A DNA stretch of 64,000 bases, from assembly GCF_963259705.1 (NCBI RefSeq), contig NC_081853.1, positions 1,674,001-1,738,000 of the forward strand. Direction: 5' to 3'. Origin of the DNA: Myotis daubentonii (Eukaryota > Chordata > Mammalia > Chiroptera > Vespertilionidae). Positions 23,096 through 35,857 of the stretch are shown one piece after another; position 1 is the stretch's first letter; every line of letters begins with the position of its first letter. A program made the position numbers and the translations under genes. The notes below the pieces were generated by a model. The model was not told the DNA's origin and searched no databases. It saw only the letters and a program-made list of their open reading frames with translations.

Positions 23096-25872
23096 GCGTG
23101 TGGGGCAGGCCTGCTGGGATACGGCCACACTCCCCACATCTCGGCACTCACAACAGCCGTGGCCCGTGTGTCTCGCTCTGGTCTGTGGGTCATCGGGGAA
23201 GGTCTGCGTTAGGCTTGGGGTCCGTGACCAGGCCTGTCCATTGTATTTCTTCACTGGGGACCAGTGGTCACCCTGCGAATGATGGTAAAGGGACGGGGCA
23301 CAGAGACCAGGCCAGATGAAGCAGACACGCTGGGCGCCTCTGCCCGCACACCCACTCACCGGCTGGCCGCACGCAGTCCGACGGCCAGCGTCGCCGATGT
23401 GGGAAGATGGACCATCGGCTTCCGCGCCCCAGCCCGCTGCGGGCAATGCTTTGTCGCTCATTTCCCCGCGGGCAGGCTGAGCGTGCGGCCGAGGACGAGA
23501 CAGCAGGCCGTCGGGAGCCGCTGCCCAGCGCCCGTTCCGGAGGAAGCGGTCTGAGGGGCCGCCTCGCCCACCCCAGTCTCTGTGATTTGGGGTGAGTGCT
23601 GTCCTCACCTGCCTTCAGCGGTGACACCCGATCCATTTCTGGCCCGTGGGAATACTGCATCCCCTGGACCAAAAGATTGGTTAGGCCGGTCATGTGACCC
23701 ACCCTGGGCCGATGAGAATGAACTCGGGACTTTGGCAGAACTGCTGGACGGAGGGCCAGTTTCCCGTGAGTCTGTGATGCCAGCAGAAGCCTGGGCACCT
23801 CTCAGACCCACAGTAACGACTGCGGAGCAGTGCCAGCGGCGAGAGGAGCTGTGAGGAGGCTGTTGGCATCGGGCCCAGCTGTGCCCGAAAGCCCTTAGTT
23901 TTACAATAAATCCTTTTGGGGATGGAGGTGGGCCTCAGCCAGTTTGAATGGGATATTGCTCCTTGAACCCATCAACACTTTACAGATGCAGGTGGTAAAG
24001 CGAGATGCTGAAATCAGCCCTGGGCTCAGACCTGGTCCTCTGCAGAGAACTGCGCCGCCTCCTGGTGAGACCTGGAGCACTTCCCTCGCGCTGCTGTGCT
24101 GGCTCCTCCCCGAGTGACCGAGGGCAGGGCAGCCAGGCTCAGGCTCCTGCTCCCTGCCAGCCGCTCACAGCCTGTCTGCCCACAGATCCCAGTCGCAGGA
24201 CATCCCCACCGCCAGCTCCCCGCAGCCCCAGGCTCGCAGGAGGGGCGGGAGCCTGGCTGGGGCAGGCTGAGGCGCTCAGAGCTCCTCGGTGGCGCCCCCA
24301 GAATTCACACCTGGTCTCTGCCTCACCTGCTGCCCTGTTGGTCAGAGACAATGTTAGAGGAAACGCGAATGAGTGCTTTCAATGGCAACAGCTTTGTATT
24401 TATCTGGTCCACTGTCCTCCAGCCCCTCCCACATGAGAATGCCAGGCCCGGGACAGGGGCTCGCTGCTGCCTCCTGGTCCCCAGAGCCTGGCGGCCGACA
24501 CTGGCGCTGCCCCCGAGCATCCTGCTGTCCTGTCGTCCTGCCTGTGAGTCCAGGGTGGGGCAGGGGAATCGCGGGCGCTGGCTCTTCCTGCTCCGGAGAA
24601 AGTTCTCTCCGGAAACTCGTGTGCCAGGAAGAGCGGTCAGCTGGAAGGCAACGCGGTGGGAGGGCAGGGCCGTGTGTGCAGCGGGGGAGCGGTGCCTGGA
24701 CTCAGGAAAGGCCGACGGCCCCGTGACCCTCCGGCAGGTCTGTGGTCCCTGCAGCGCGTCCAGGTGAGCCTCTCCTGGGCGGCTGCCAGGATTGCCCACG
24801 CGGAGGGCTGCGGCCACGGGAGTGCGTTTCCAGTTGGGGGCGAGATGTCTGAAAGGCGGAGCCTCCTAGGTCTGAGGGAGAAGCCTCTCTGGCTCCTCCC
24901 GCTCCTCCTGCTGCCCAGGCTCCTCTCTGCTGTCTCCTCGCCGCCTGGTACCCGTCTGTGTCTTTAAAGCACACGGTCCGTTGGACCAGAGCCCACCTAC
25001 CAGGTCACCCAGCACCGAGGTCCTAACAGCCACAGCCACTGCGCCCTCAGTTCCCATACAGTCCCAGCCACAGGCTCCAAGATGGGGCTGGGCACACCTT
25101 CTCCTGCAGCTCCCGCCCCTCCACTCGGATCTGTGGCCTCCGGGGAAGGGTCCGGGGGGTTTGATGGGGCCTGAGCGAGCAGGGCTCCTTCCTGGGGAGG
25201 CTCCTCCAGGCACCATCAGCTCCCCTCTGGCTGCCATTCCTGAGGGAGGAGAGGCCGAGGGGGGCTGGGCACGGGCGCTGCCTACAAGTGTCCTGTGGCC
25301 ACAGACTCTGAGGCTGCTCTCTGGGCGCCGTGAGGGGAGCAGGCGGGAGCAAGGGCTTGGGAGACCGCAAGCCTAGTGCCAACATGCCTGTGCTGTAGCC
25401 CCTCAACGAAGATCTGTAGCCCCCGCCAGTGCCAGGCGATGGCCAGCGCCCTGGCAGCACAGGGTGGTGCCAGCCTTGTGGGCTGGCAGCTGGGGAGAGA
25501 GATTGAAAGGGAACCTGCAGACAAGTGAGGAAAAACTTCCCATGGCGAGACAGGAAGGAGACTGGGCAGGGAATGGAGAGTCAAAAGCTGGGACAAGCAT
25601 TCCAGACATGGGAGCAGTAAGTGCAAAGGTCCTCAAGTTAGAGAGCCCGCGCCTGAGACAGGAGCTGGCCCAGCGTGCGGGACCATGGCCAGTGGGCAGA
25701 CGTGGGAGGTCAGCAAGGACACGTCCTGCTGCCCCCTGGGCTGTGGGAAGAAATAGGGATTTTATTCAAAGCGTTTAAATGTGGTGTCATGACTTAAGTT
25801 AGCTTTTTAAAGGATCCCTTTGGGGAGCAGGCACAGACAATTACGGGACAGAGACGGGCAGCCTTTCTCTGT
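23096..25872. other. GC-rich intergenic DNA with ancient repeat remnants
   Basis: No gene recognised. The part 23640-23930 (TGTGACCCACCCTGGGCCGA, AATAAATCC near 23904) and the part 25560-25850 (CAGTAAGTGCAAAGGTCCTC, GGATTTTATTCAAAGC, AAAGGATCCCTTTGG) look like old interspersed repeats shared by placental mammals, but I could not assign families. Confidence 0.4.
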
Positions 25873-25888
25873 AAAGATTCAGACAGTT

Positions 25889-26150
25889 GCCCTGGCTGGT
25901 GGCGCAATGATTAGAGTGTCCGCCCACAAACCAGTATCTCAGGTTTGATTCCTGGTCAAGGGAATGTACCTGGGTTGCAGGTTTCATCCGCAAACCAGTT
26001 CATCTCTCTCCCTCTCTCTCTCCCTCTCTCTCTCCCTCCCTCCCTCCCTTTCTCCTCCTCTCCCTTCCATCCACTCTCTCTCTCTCAAAAAAAAAAAAAA
26101 AAAAAAAATCAATGGAAAAAAAATACTTGGGTGAGGATTAACAGAAAAAA
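25889..26150 (+). mobile_element. Ves SINE with expanded pyrimidine tract
   Basis: The head is GCCCTGGCTGGTGGCGCAAT with B-box GGTTTGATTCC. A long CTCT/CCCT run (26005-26085) and an A-run follow, then a GGGTGAGGATTAACAG end. The duplication AAAGATTCAGACAGT (25873-25887) / AAAGATTCGGACAGT (26151-26165) has one difference. Confidence 0.92.
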
Positions 26151-26339
26151 AAAGATTCGGACAGTAAATGTTTTGGCCTTGGGGAGCCTACAGTGCCATT
26201 ATCTGGCATGGAAGCAGCCAGAAGCAAGTCCTAGGCAACCAGGTGTGGCTGTTCCCGGGAAACGTGGTAACCATCGGCAGAAGCTGGACTGGCCTCCAGC
26301 ACTGGCTTGCTGAGCCCATGGCAGGGTAACAAAATGGAA

Positions 26340-26450
26340 ATGAAAAGAGACTGTGGCCCCAAGCAAGTGACTTAACCTCTCTGAGCCTCAGTTTTCTCAT
26401 CTGTAGAATGGGCACACCTTAACTCACAGAACACATAAAATTTCTAAGTA
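26340..26450 (+). repeat. MIR SINE fragment
   Basis: The core reads AGCAAGTGACTTAACCTCTC then TGAGCCTCAGTTTTCTCATC and TGTAGAATGGG, a textbook MIR core in plus orientation. Confidence 0.85.
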
Positions 26451-27804
26451 TTAATAAAGCGCAATCAGAGCCCTGGCCACACACTAGTGGCTGCTCTGGT
26501 ATTACATGGAGCCAGGATGATTGTATTTGTAAAAAAAAAAAAAAAAAAAGGGTTTAAAAAAGGAGTGGGGTAGGTCCAGCCTTATAAGGCCCAGGAAATC
26601 GTTTGGTCTGGCCCTGCCAAGGCATTAGTGGTGAGTTAGTTAAATGTTTGACCAAATACAGCGGGCTAATTCCTAAGTGGGTAATGTTGGATGGCCTGAG
26701 AACCATGTTACAAATGTCCACATGCCTCTTGGCAGAGAGAAGCCCCTCCTCAAAACATGGCGTCGTGGAGCTAACCAAGTGCCGGTGCTCTGGCACTTAG
26801 AGGTCGACGGAAACATTTCTCGTGGGCGCGAAGGCCGCAGGACACAGGTCAGGGCTCCCCTCAGCCAGGCCAGTGTTCCTGCTGCAAGCCTTGCTCCCTC
26901 GTCCTCAATGAGGCCTCGGCGCCGCCTGTGTGGCCAGCCCTACGGCCTTGCCATCCTGCTCCTCCTTGGGGAGGTGTCTGGGCCGCAGCAGCCTGTGCTG
27001 CCCTCGGGCTGCGTATGGATTTAATTGGTCCTTGTTCCTAGCTTCCTGTTGCCTTTTCCCTCTTCCATGTGGAGAGAGAGAGGCTCCCTTTCCGGTGCAT
27101 GCGCGGTGGGAAGGGAGCCACAGAAACCCTGGCTGGGCAGGGCCAGGGGAGTGCAGAGGAGGCCCTGAGGGGGCACATGTGCCTTCACCTATGGCCAGTC
27201 CCGAGGGCACCGTTCAGGCCGAGAGGCCAGGAGGCAGATGCAGGCCCTTCCCACCGCGTTGCTGTCGTTGTCATGGACACTGACCTCTGAGAGCAGGTCG
27301 CTTGGCGGGAGGCGGAGGGCCTCTCCTGGGTGAGACCCATCAGGAAGCCCAGAGAGGCGGGAGTGAGGGATGCACAGAAGAGCGGGGAGTGTGGCCGGTC
27401 CCCAAAGCCCAGAGGGAGATGCAGCGAGAGCAGAGATGGATGAATGGACGGACAGATGGACACACAGATGCACAGACAGATGTACAGCAAGTCTTCTCCG
27501 GGCGATCCAGGGAGAGCCATTCATTCGTCAACAACAACTTCAGGAGCTTTAACGATTGACCGGGGTGTGGCACTGATTTTTCCTGTCAAGTGAAGCAGCC
27601 ATGCTCCCGCTCGTACAGCGCCCTCAGTCTGCTGTGAAATCTACTACCCTGGGCCCGCAGACATGGCTTTTATCCATCTGGTTGCTTCCTGGGGCAGCCC
27701 ACAATCACTGCAGCCTCAGCCAGGGGAAGGCCGAGGGCAAGGCCTGGGGGCTGCTACCCACGTAAGTGAATTTTAAGAGACTGACAGGTATCAGTGAGCC
27801 AAAC
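26451..27804. other. Intergenic, no gene
   Basis: An A-run is at 26531-26550. Short GATGGACA/CAGATG repeats occur at 27437-27485. No coding signal. Confidence 0.45.
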
Positions 27805-27910
27805 TATTAAAGTATGGGAATCAGATCTGCCTGGGTTCAAATCCCTCGCTTTACCACTTACTGGCTGTGTGACATTGGGCAAGTCACTCTACCTCTCTGA
27901 ACTTTAGTTG
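27805..27910 (+). repeat. MIR SINE
   Basis: Well-preserved: TGCCTGGGTTCAAATCCCTC, ACCACTTACTGGCTGTGTGA and TTGGGCAAGTCACTCTACCT in order. Confidence 0.9.
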
Positions 27911-28789
27911 CCGCATTTGTTCATTGGTCATTGTAGGTGTTGAGAACACAACAGTGAACCAAACAGACAAAATCCTAGTCTTTGTACAGGTGACATTCTA
28001 GTTGGAGGAGACAGACATAAACAAATACATGACCCTGTAATGTGGATGGTGCAGAGTAAGACGGAGAAAAGTCAAGCAGAAGGAGAGGAGCCCGGGCAAC
28101 CGGTGGGGTTGTCTGAACAGACCCGTGAGGAAGGTGGAGGAACCAGCCGCCTGGGCGTGGGGGGAAGCGTTCTCAGCCCTGGAAAAGCGAGTGCAGAGCC
28201 CACAGCGGGTATGATCCTGCAGGGCTCCCAGGCAGAGCCTCTTCGGCCCGGAGAGCCCCATGTGGTCACAGGGCTTCTAAGAGGGAGGCGGAGATGCAGG
28301 GGACCTACGGCAACGTGAGAAAGGAAGCGAGAGGTGAAGTGAAAGAAACAAGAAGGGACCAGAGCCAGGAGCGCGCCGCCTTGGGGGCCAGGCGCCAGCT
28401 GCTGTGCGGAGACCTGAGGGCACAGCCCTGGTGGCCGCGCTGCTCAGACACCGTGACCGGCCTGGCCCGGCTGCAAGGACCACGCCAGCCCCTGGCGCAG
28501 GAGCGCGCCTTCGTGCTGCTTCCGTCCCAACCACAGGCCCAGGGCACCTCTTCTGCCTGTGCTGGGGGGCGTCCGCGTCAGCCCCCGCAGGCCCCGCACC
28601 CAGTGCTCCCCTCGCTCTAGCCTCCAGGCCTTTGCTGGCCAGGCCGGTCCCGGGGCGGAGCCCTTTCTGTCTCTGACCCTCCATTCCTCCCCATTCCTCC
28701 GCTGTTCCTCCCCAGCAGACCCCCTTCCGCACTCTCCCCACACCTACTGAGCGCTTAGCACATCCTGGGGATCGAAGTGCTGGCCTCCT
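27911..28789. other. Intergenic; ancient repeat then unassigned
   Basis: From 27930 to 28130 the text (ACATTCTAGTTGGAGGAGAC, AGACATAAACAAATAC) looks like a common old mammalian repeat of unassigned family. The remainder to 28789 is GC-rich with no gene. Confidence 0.4.
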
Positions 28790-29345
28790 TTGTGTTAACG
28801 TAAAAAAACCATTGAAACCTGTAAAGAATTTTTGTGAGTTTATTTGAGCCCAACTGTTGACATATGCCGGGAAGCAGAACCTCAACAAATTGAGATAATG
28901 CTCCGGAGAATGGCGGGTTACATCTGTATTTATACATTTGCAATCAAAGGAGGGATGTAGGTGGGTTACATGAAATCCATTAGTGATAGATTAAGGAGGA
29001 GGGATATGCAAAGCAGGGAAACCCCTGGGATTGGATAAAAAGTAAAATGATGGACACATACTTAGGTGGGTGCAGGATCAGTTAACATGATAATGGAGGA
29101 ATTTGTGGTATCTGTCCTGGCGCCCAGCACATTAGATTGTGTCCCAGGGGCTCCAGATACAGGGAAGTCACAAGTTACCCAGACATTTCAAGGGTATGTT
29201 ATCATAGATGCAAAAAGACAGAGGCTCAGTTACGGTAAAGGTTGACCTTGTCAGTGAAGATACCGGCCTAGGACGTAACTGCCCACCATACCTGCTTTAG
29301 TTAAAGTTTAATTTCAGACCATCCTTTGTTGGTGACCTTAGGTCT
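28790..29345 (-). repeat. LTR-like interspersed repeat (tentative)
   Basis: A 550-base AT-balanced island in GC-rich surroundings. It begins TTTTTGTGAGTTTATTTGAG and includes GAATGGCGGGTTACATCTG and ATATGCAAAGCAGGG, features I associate with antisense ERV LTRs. No target duplication or internal gene could be made out, so it could be a solo LTR or a fragment. Confidence 0.4.
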
Positions 29346-31874
29346 CTGAGTTTGCATGACCGCCACGCAGGCCTCCCCTGAGCTGGTCAGGTCAGCGTGT
29401 GGCCCCTTTCGTCCACATTTGCATCCCCCGAGAGTAAGGCAAACAGCTCCTCCTCGTCCAGCCCTTATTGTGTGCCAGCCAGGGCCACGGTGAAGAGGGC
29501 TGAGGCAGGATGAGCCGTGTCCGGGGCTGTGCCAGGGGGGCAGCCAGCGCGCTCAGAGCCCACCTCCTGACTCCAGGCTACACAGGAGGGCGTGGCTGTG
29601 GGGCAGACAGGACACCCCAGTGCTCTGGGCCTTACATTCTTAAGCATTTACTGAGCATTTGTCAAATCCTTCCCTTACGGTGCTACAGTGGGAAAACGGA
29701 GGGGCGGTCCCTGCCCGAGGTCACAGCTCCAGCAACCTGAGTCCAGGCCTCAGGAAGGAATTGGTGAGAAGGCGCCCCAGGAGGCTCCTCCCACTTGCTG
29801 GCTGTGGCCCTGGTCTGAGGTGGTTTACACTCGGGTAGGCGTGAAGCTCAGGGCCTCAGCCGCCCCGGGAACATGCCGCAGCGTTAGCGCGGGAGGGGGT
29901 GTCCTGTGCTCACACTGGGTCCTCAGCCTCCTGGGGAGGTTCCCCCCTACAACCACTCAGAGGACAGCAAGGCCCTTCTATGGCCCTGGAGCGCCCGGGG
30001 CCCAGGCCTCGGGGAGGAGGCCCCCGCAGAGCAGGTCTGCTGCTGACAACCGGGCCCTCAGCTCTTCCCAGGGAACCCAGGCAAGTGCCTCCTCCTGCTG
30101 CCTCCCTGTGCCGGGGGCAGAGCCCATCGCTGCGGAGTCTGGAGCTGCGGAGTCCCCAGAGCCCATCCCCGGAGGTGGCATTTCCGGGGGGCGGGGGGGG
30201 GGGGCTGGCCAGGCTCCGTGAAGGAGCCACTGCTGAGCTGTCAGCGGCCGCCCCCACTTTCGGGGTGGGCCGGGGTGCGTGGCTTCCCAGGTGCATTTGC
30301 ATGGAACACCTTCAATACCCTGACACATCCCGCAGGACAGCGCTGCTCACCCTGGGAGCTTACATTTCTGGTTGTTCGCTCGCTGCCGGCGCCAAGTGGA
30401 AGCCTTTATCTGGATTTGGGTTTTCTCTCGACAAGCCGACGGAGTGCGAGCCTGTGCGGCTTTACTCCCGTCCGTGGGCGAGGAGCCGCGGCTGCCTGTG
30501 CAGAGGCCTCTGCGAACCGTCTGCGCTCTGCCGCTGCCTCCCCTTAGACAGATGTCTGGTGAGTGAGGAAACTGAGGCTCCTCCCCAAAGGCTGCCCCAG
30601 CCCCTCGCCTTCCCGGGGAGCGAAGGAGGCGGAGCTCGCGTCTCCTGTGGCTGCCTGAGGGCCCTGGGAGGGCGGGGGCGGGCAGGTGCCAACAGCCCTG
30701 TCCCTGAGGCCCTGGGCTGCTCCTCGGCCCTGACTAGGTAACAGGTGAGCTGACAGGTACACGGTCCTTCCCCAGCCCAGCATGGCAGGCCTGGCTTTCC
30801 TAGGGCAGTGGTGTGGTCTGAATCCAAGCCCCATAACCAGCAGCCAGCGGCCTTGCCCTCCCCGTTACCGGCTTTCCTCCTCCTCCCCGCCACGAAGCTG
30901 CTGGAATTGGAGTGCTGTTGGGAGTTATTGGCTCAATATCTTTATAGGTTTTCCCTGCTCCCCCCCCCCCATCCTTACCCCCCATAGCTCAGAGGACATG
31001 CCCGGCTCCCACGGGGAGAGGTGGAGAGCCTGCCATTCAGGCCAGCCCTGGGCAGGGCCCATGCCCACTCTCCCCTGGCAGCCCCGTGTCCTGCCCGCCC
31101 CCCCCTACCCCTCCCACACACACCGGGCTGCCTGCCCCCAGGCTGCGTGACTCCCAGTAGGCTCGATGCTTCTGGGACGGGCAGGGACTGTGTACAGCCT
31201 GCCCAGAGGCAGCGAGACAGCAGGCAGCCTGTCATCGGGTCACAGTCAGAGCCTAATGCACGGTTAGCGCCACACTGGGAGGCAGGGCCACTCCCAGCAG
31301 AAGCCGGCCAGGCGGCCAGGGACTGACCCTCAGTGCGACCTGCTCATACCAGTCATGGTAGGTCTCACCGCCTGACCAGTCACTGCCGCAGTCACACTCA
31401 GCGACACGCCGGGCTGCAGGGTCACTCACAGTCACTCAGTGTGTCTGCAGCTAGTCAGGCCGGCAGGTCGGTCAGCCCATCTGCACCAGCTGCTGGCCAC
31501 ATGTCATCTTCTGTCAAACAGCCAATCAGAGCCAGCCAGCCAGGTGCACCACGCCCTCAGCAGCTTCAGGCCGTCGTGTTCAATGATCACACAGGGCATC
31601 TGACCACCGTCAGCCCGGGCGGCTGAGTTTCTGTCTGTGAAACAGTCCGTCACAGGCAGCCACCGTCTGTGGCCTGGTCAGTCACAGCCACAAAGAAACA
31701 CCAGCCAGCCAGCCAGCGTTCTCAAGGTCAGACGTGCTGCACAGGCCCTGGGGTCACTGGACACCATCATCTGCTCAGTCAGCACGAGTCACTGCTCAGC
31801 CAGCGGATTCAGGCGAGATCCTCCCCCACCAGCAGCGGGAGCCCAGCCCCAGCGTCTCGGTGAGCAGCAGCCGG
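29346..31874. other. GC-rich intergenic DNA, no gene
   Basis: Several long overlapping open frames on both strands reflect high GC content. None has a recognisable domain. A G-run is at 30187-30203 and C-runs at 30961-30971. From about 31240 the sequence becomes rich in CAGTCAC/GTCACAG words. Confidence 0.5.
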
Positions 31875-32210
31875 ACAAGCCAGCAGCCAGCAGCCAGCAG
31901 CCAGCAGCCAGCAGCCACCGCACCAGCACAGAGAGCTCTCACTCTCCATCAGTTTGATTAGGTGACCAGGCAAACACCAGGCCCATTGCCATCAAGCAGC
32001 CAGCCAGCCAGGCAGCCCTGGCCGTGAGCCAGCCTCCCAGCCGGCCAGGCGCTTCGCCGGTCAGACGCCACCCGTCAGCCCAGGCCTGGCCAGGCGGCCC
32101 TGGGTAGTCACAGGCTCCGCGGGGGAGGCCCGTCAGTCCCCAGCCGGCAGGCAGCCTCTGCGGCCGCCACCACTCAGTGAGCCTCGGCCACACGGAGGCA
32201 CAGGCTGGCT
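31875..32210. repeat. CAG/CCAG-rich simple repeat region
   Basis: A perfect 7-bp repeat (CAGCCAG frame) spans about 31878-31917. It is embedded in looser CAGCCAGCC-rich sequence continuing to about 32030 and in scattered form to 32210. Confidence 0.75.
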
Positions 32211-32634
32211 TCTTACCGAGCAAACCAGCCACTGGGACTCATGGACAGAAACCCTAAATCCAACGGAAAATGCACCTTAGCCCCTTCAGCAATGTCCAGG
32301 GCCAGTGGCCCCAAACCAGCTTCCTGCTCTGGGCTCATAAGAGGGACGGGCTGAGGGGATGGGCTGACCCGCGATTCCCACTTGTCAGCCAGAGGTGTGG
32401 CGGAGGGTGCCGTGGACACCAGCTCTCTGCCCCCACCTGAGGGTCTTCCCAGAACGAGGCCCCGAGCCTTCCCAGCAGGGATGCTGAGAGCAGGCCTGGC
32501 CCTGAATCGTGGGCTCCTCCCCCTTCCTCTGTCATCAGTGCCCCCTGCTCTGTCCAGATAGGCGCCACCACTTTCCATAGCTCAGACCTGCAGCTGATGC
32601 CCCCCAGTGCCACTCCTGAGCACGTGTGCCTGCA
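32211..32634. other. Intergenic, no gene
   Basis: Nothing recognised between the CAG-rich and CA-rich tracts. Confidence 0.4.
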
Positions 32635-33179
32635 CACACACACACACAGGCACACTCACACACACACTCACATACACCCACATGCACACACCCACATTCA
32701 CACATACACACTCACATGCACACACATGCACACACATACACACTCACACATACACAAACTCGCATGTACACACACACGTACACACATGCACACCCACCCA
32801 CACCCATGTGCACACACATACACACTCACATGCACACACGCTCACACACGTACACATACACACACACGCACACTCACACGTACACACATGCACACACACA
32901 CATACACAAACTCACATACACACACGTACACACGAACACACACATAAACTCACATGCATGCACACACTCACACGTACACATACATACATGCACACACATG
33001 CACACACATACACACATACACGCTCACATGCACACATGCGCGCGCACACGTGCATGCACACACACACACACTCACACACATATACACACTCACACATACA
33101 CACAAATACACATGCACAGCCACATATGCACACACTCACATGCACACACGCACACACAAGCACATACACACATACAGAT

Positions 33180-33207
<28 letters not shown>
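32635..33207. repeat. Long interrupted (CA)n tract
   Basis: About 570 bases of CA dinucleotides interrupted by CT, TA, TG and CG steps (CACACATGCACACAC, CACACTCACACAC and similar), ending with a pure CA run at 33181-33207. All three plus frames stay open as His/Thr-rich nonsense. Confidence 0.95.
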
Positions 33208-33211
<4 letters not shown>

Positions 33212-35514
33212 TCGGCCGCCTGGCTTCTTGGCCAGCCTCATTTCAGAACAGCCTGTTCCAAGAACACCCCCCCCTCTCACCCCTGCAGCTTCCGTCCACA
33301 GGGGCTGAGCCCGGGGGACTGTCCGTCTCTGAGACGAGGCTGTGCCCCCTCAGCACCTGCTCCACCGCGCATTGGCCTGTGGCGACACTGGCACAGCAGC
33401 TGGGTTTAGAGCGGGCTCCCTCATTAAGATGAAGACAGAACGGAGCCCACCTCCCAGGGTCTGGGTGAGGAGGAACCAAGGGGCCAGGCCTGGAGGAGGG
33501 CAGCGTCTGTGACTGCTGACATGGGACTGGTTTTTCCAAGCAGCCCAACGGGTGCCCAGGCCAGGGGCTCCGAGACGCTTCTCCCGCATCCCTTCTCTCC
33601 CCCAGTCGCGCAGCCCCCCCCCGCCCCACCATCACAGCCTCATCCTGCGGGGTGTGCTCAGCGGGCCACGCTTCCTCACCTCCAGTCACCCAGGAAGTCC
33701 CTGCTTTGGCTGCGCCCATGTTAGAGGAGGAAGCAGAGGTCCCAGGAGCTGGAGCGACTGCCCAAAGCCACAGGCAGTCAGTGCAGGGCCAGCGCCAGCT
33801 GACCCTAAGGCCCGCGGTCGTCTACGGACCTTGTCCCTGTGACCCAGCGCCGTTAGCTGGTTATTAATAACGGGAAGGAGCAGAGCGAAGGCCAGACTCT
33901 ACAGGCACGTCACCCGGGAGCTTCACCAGGAGCTGCCGTTTCACACTCCCCAGCGGCCAACAGAGGGGAGGCAGCCGCATGCCCAGTGAAGCCGGGGGGA
34001 CTAGGGAAGGTGCTTGCTGTCAGTCACAGCTGGAAATGGGACATTGGCTAGAATGGGCGTGGCCACTGCAAGCGAGGAGAGATGGGGGCTCATAATCCCC
34101 TGAACACAGGGACTCACCCTCTTGGTTGCTCTCGGTGCTCCTGGGACTCTTGTTGCTCAGGTGGTCCTGGCTTCCTGGTCTCTGCCCCGATGGCCATGGC
34201 CATGCCATCCCTGGACGGACGGCGCAGCTGCCTGACGCGGAAGTGGACTGTGAGCCATGGCGGAAGCTCGGGCTCTGCTCGGACGCAGCTCGCCGACCCC
34301 CAGCGGCACTGCCCCTGTGTCTGGACGGGGAAAGGGACTGTGGAAACCAGGGGTGCACGTCCATGGACGTCGAGCTTTCTGCCATGTTTCATTGTCCTGG
34401 GAGCCTGGACATGCTAATTCCAGCGGAACCTCACAAAGCCCATCCCCACAAGCAACCAAGGGAGACGAGGCACCCTCCCCTCTGAGGACACCCCCAGCTG
34501 CCCAGCATCCCCTCTTGCACCTCTAGCCTCCCTCCCTCCTCCCATCCATGCTGGCTTCCTGTGCGCACTCGGCTTTGCTCTTGCCTGAAGTTGTTCAATG
34601 GTTGTCCTGAATTCCTGAGAAATTGCCCTCCCATGTGACCCTGGAGTGAGATGCCCTTCCCAGCAGGGCCGGCTGCTGGTGGCCACGTGCCTGAGGGGGG
34701 GATTCGGCGGCTCTGGCCTTGCGGCGCCCTCTCTGCGTCAGACAGGCCCTTCCTCAGCACGTGCGGCATGGGGCTGGGCGCGGTGGGTGGCGCAGTGCCA
34801 GCAAGAAGGGGCTGCACAGGAGGAGCAGCCCCCAGCCCCCAGCGCCCAGGGGGTGGGGGCGGGGGCAGCGGGCCTGGGCCTTCCGCTCCCCTCACCCCCA
34901 GAAAGCAGTCCGGACACTGGCACGTGGCTCAGAGGCACAGGCCTCAGGCTGCCGTGGCCATGGCTCTGCCCCGCACACCGAGGGCCCAGAGGGAGCAGAG
35001 GGGGCTGCAGGAGCCTTTGCTGTGAGGGATATGGCTGGGCCCGCGACCGTCCCCACTGGACTTCCTGCCCCTCTCCCTCCTCCCTTCTGCTCCTCCTGCT
35101 CTCTCCATCGGTCCTTCCCTTCCCCTCTCCCCTGCCTGCTCTCTTCCCTCTCAGTTCACCCCTCCCCACAGCCCTCCCCTTCCCTCTCCCTCCTCTCCAC
35201 CCACGGTCCTTCCTTTTCTGGATTTCTTTCTCACTGGGCAGGTCCTCCCCTACTCCCAGTCCACCTGTGGGTCACCTCTTCCTTCGAGCCCTCCTGCTCC
35301 TGCCCCTCCTTCAGTCGGTCTGTCTCTTTTAGTCTGTCTGCCCGCCCTCCCTCCCTCTCTCCTGTTCCTTCCTCCTCCGGTGACTCTGGGAGCTCAGGGT
35401 TGCAGAAGTGGCTGTGTCCGTACAGTCTTTGTGAAAGCCTGACCCAGCTCCAAGCTGCAGCCTGCATGCCGGGGTCTGGGCTGGTGTCAGATGGGCTCCG
35501 CAGTGCGACACATG
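33208..35514. other. GC-rich intergenic DNA, no gene
   Basis: No domain or repeat family recognised. From 35050 to 35380 it is strongly pyrimidine-rich (CCCTCTCC/CTTCC words). Confidence 0.5.
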
Positions 35515-35857
35515 GCCCTCACCACTGGCCACCTCCCCCCAGACCTGGCCACCTCCCCCCAGGCCTGACCACCTCCCCCCAGGCCAGGCCACCTCCCCCC
35601 AGGCCAGGCCACCTCCCCCCAGGCCTGGCCACCTCCCCCCAGGCCAGGCCACCTCCCCCCAGGCCAGGCCACCTTCCCCCAGGCCAGGCCACCTATCCCC
35701 AGGCCAGGCCACCTCCCCCCAGGCCAGGCCACCTCCCCCCAGGCCAGGCCACCTCCCCTCAGGCCTGGCCACCTCCCCAAAGGCCAGGCCACCTCCCCCC
35801 AGGCCTGGCCACCTCCCCCCAGGCCAGGCCACCTCCCCCCAGGCCAGGCCACCTCCC
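35515..35857. repeat. 20-bp minisatellite (C-rich)
   Basis: About seventeen copies of GGCCACCTCCCCCCAGGCCA. The main variant sites are AGGCCTG versus AGGCCAG and single changes in the C-run. Because 20 is not a multiple of three, every frame cycles through the unit and stays open on both strands. Confidence 0.97.

Noticed and set aside
28790..29345. Complete endogenous retrovirus
   Set aside because: At most a solo LTR-like fragment; no gag, pol or env frames are present nearby.
32626..33432. 268-codon His/Thr-rich frame
   Set aside because: Interrupted CA repeat; composition explains it entirely.
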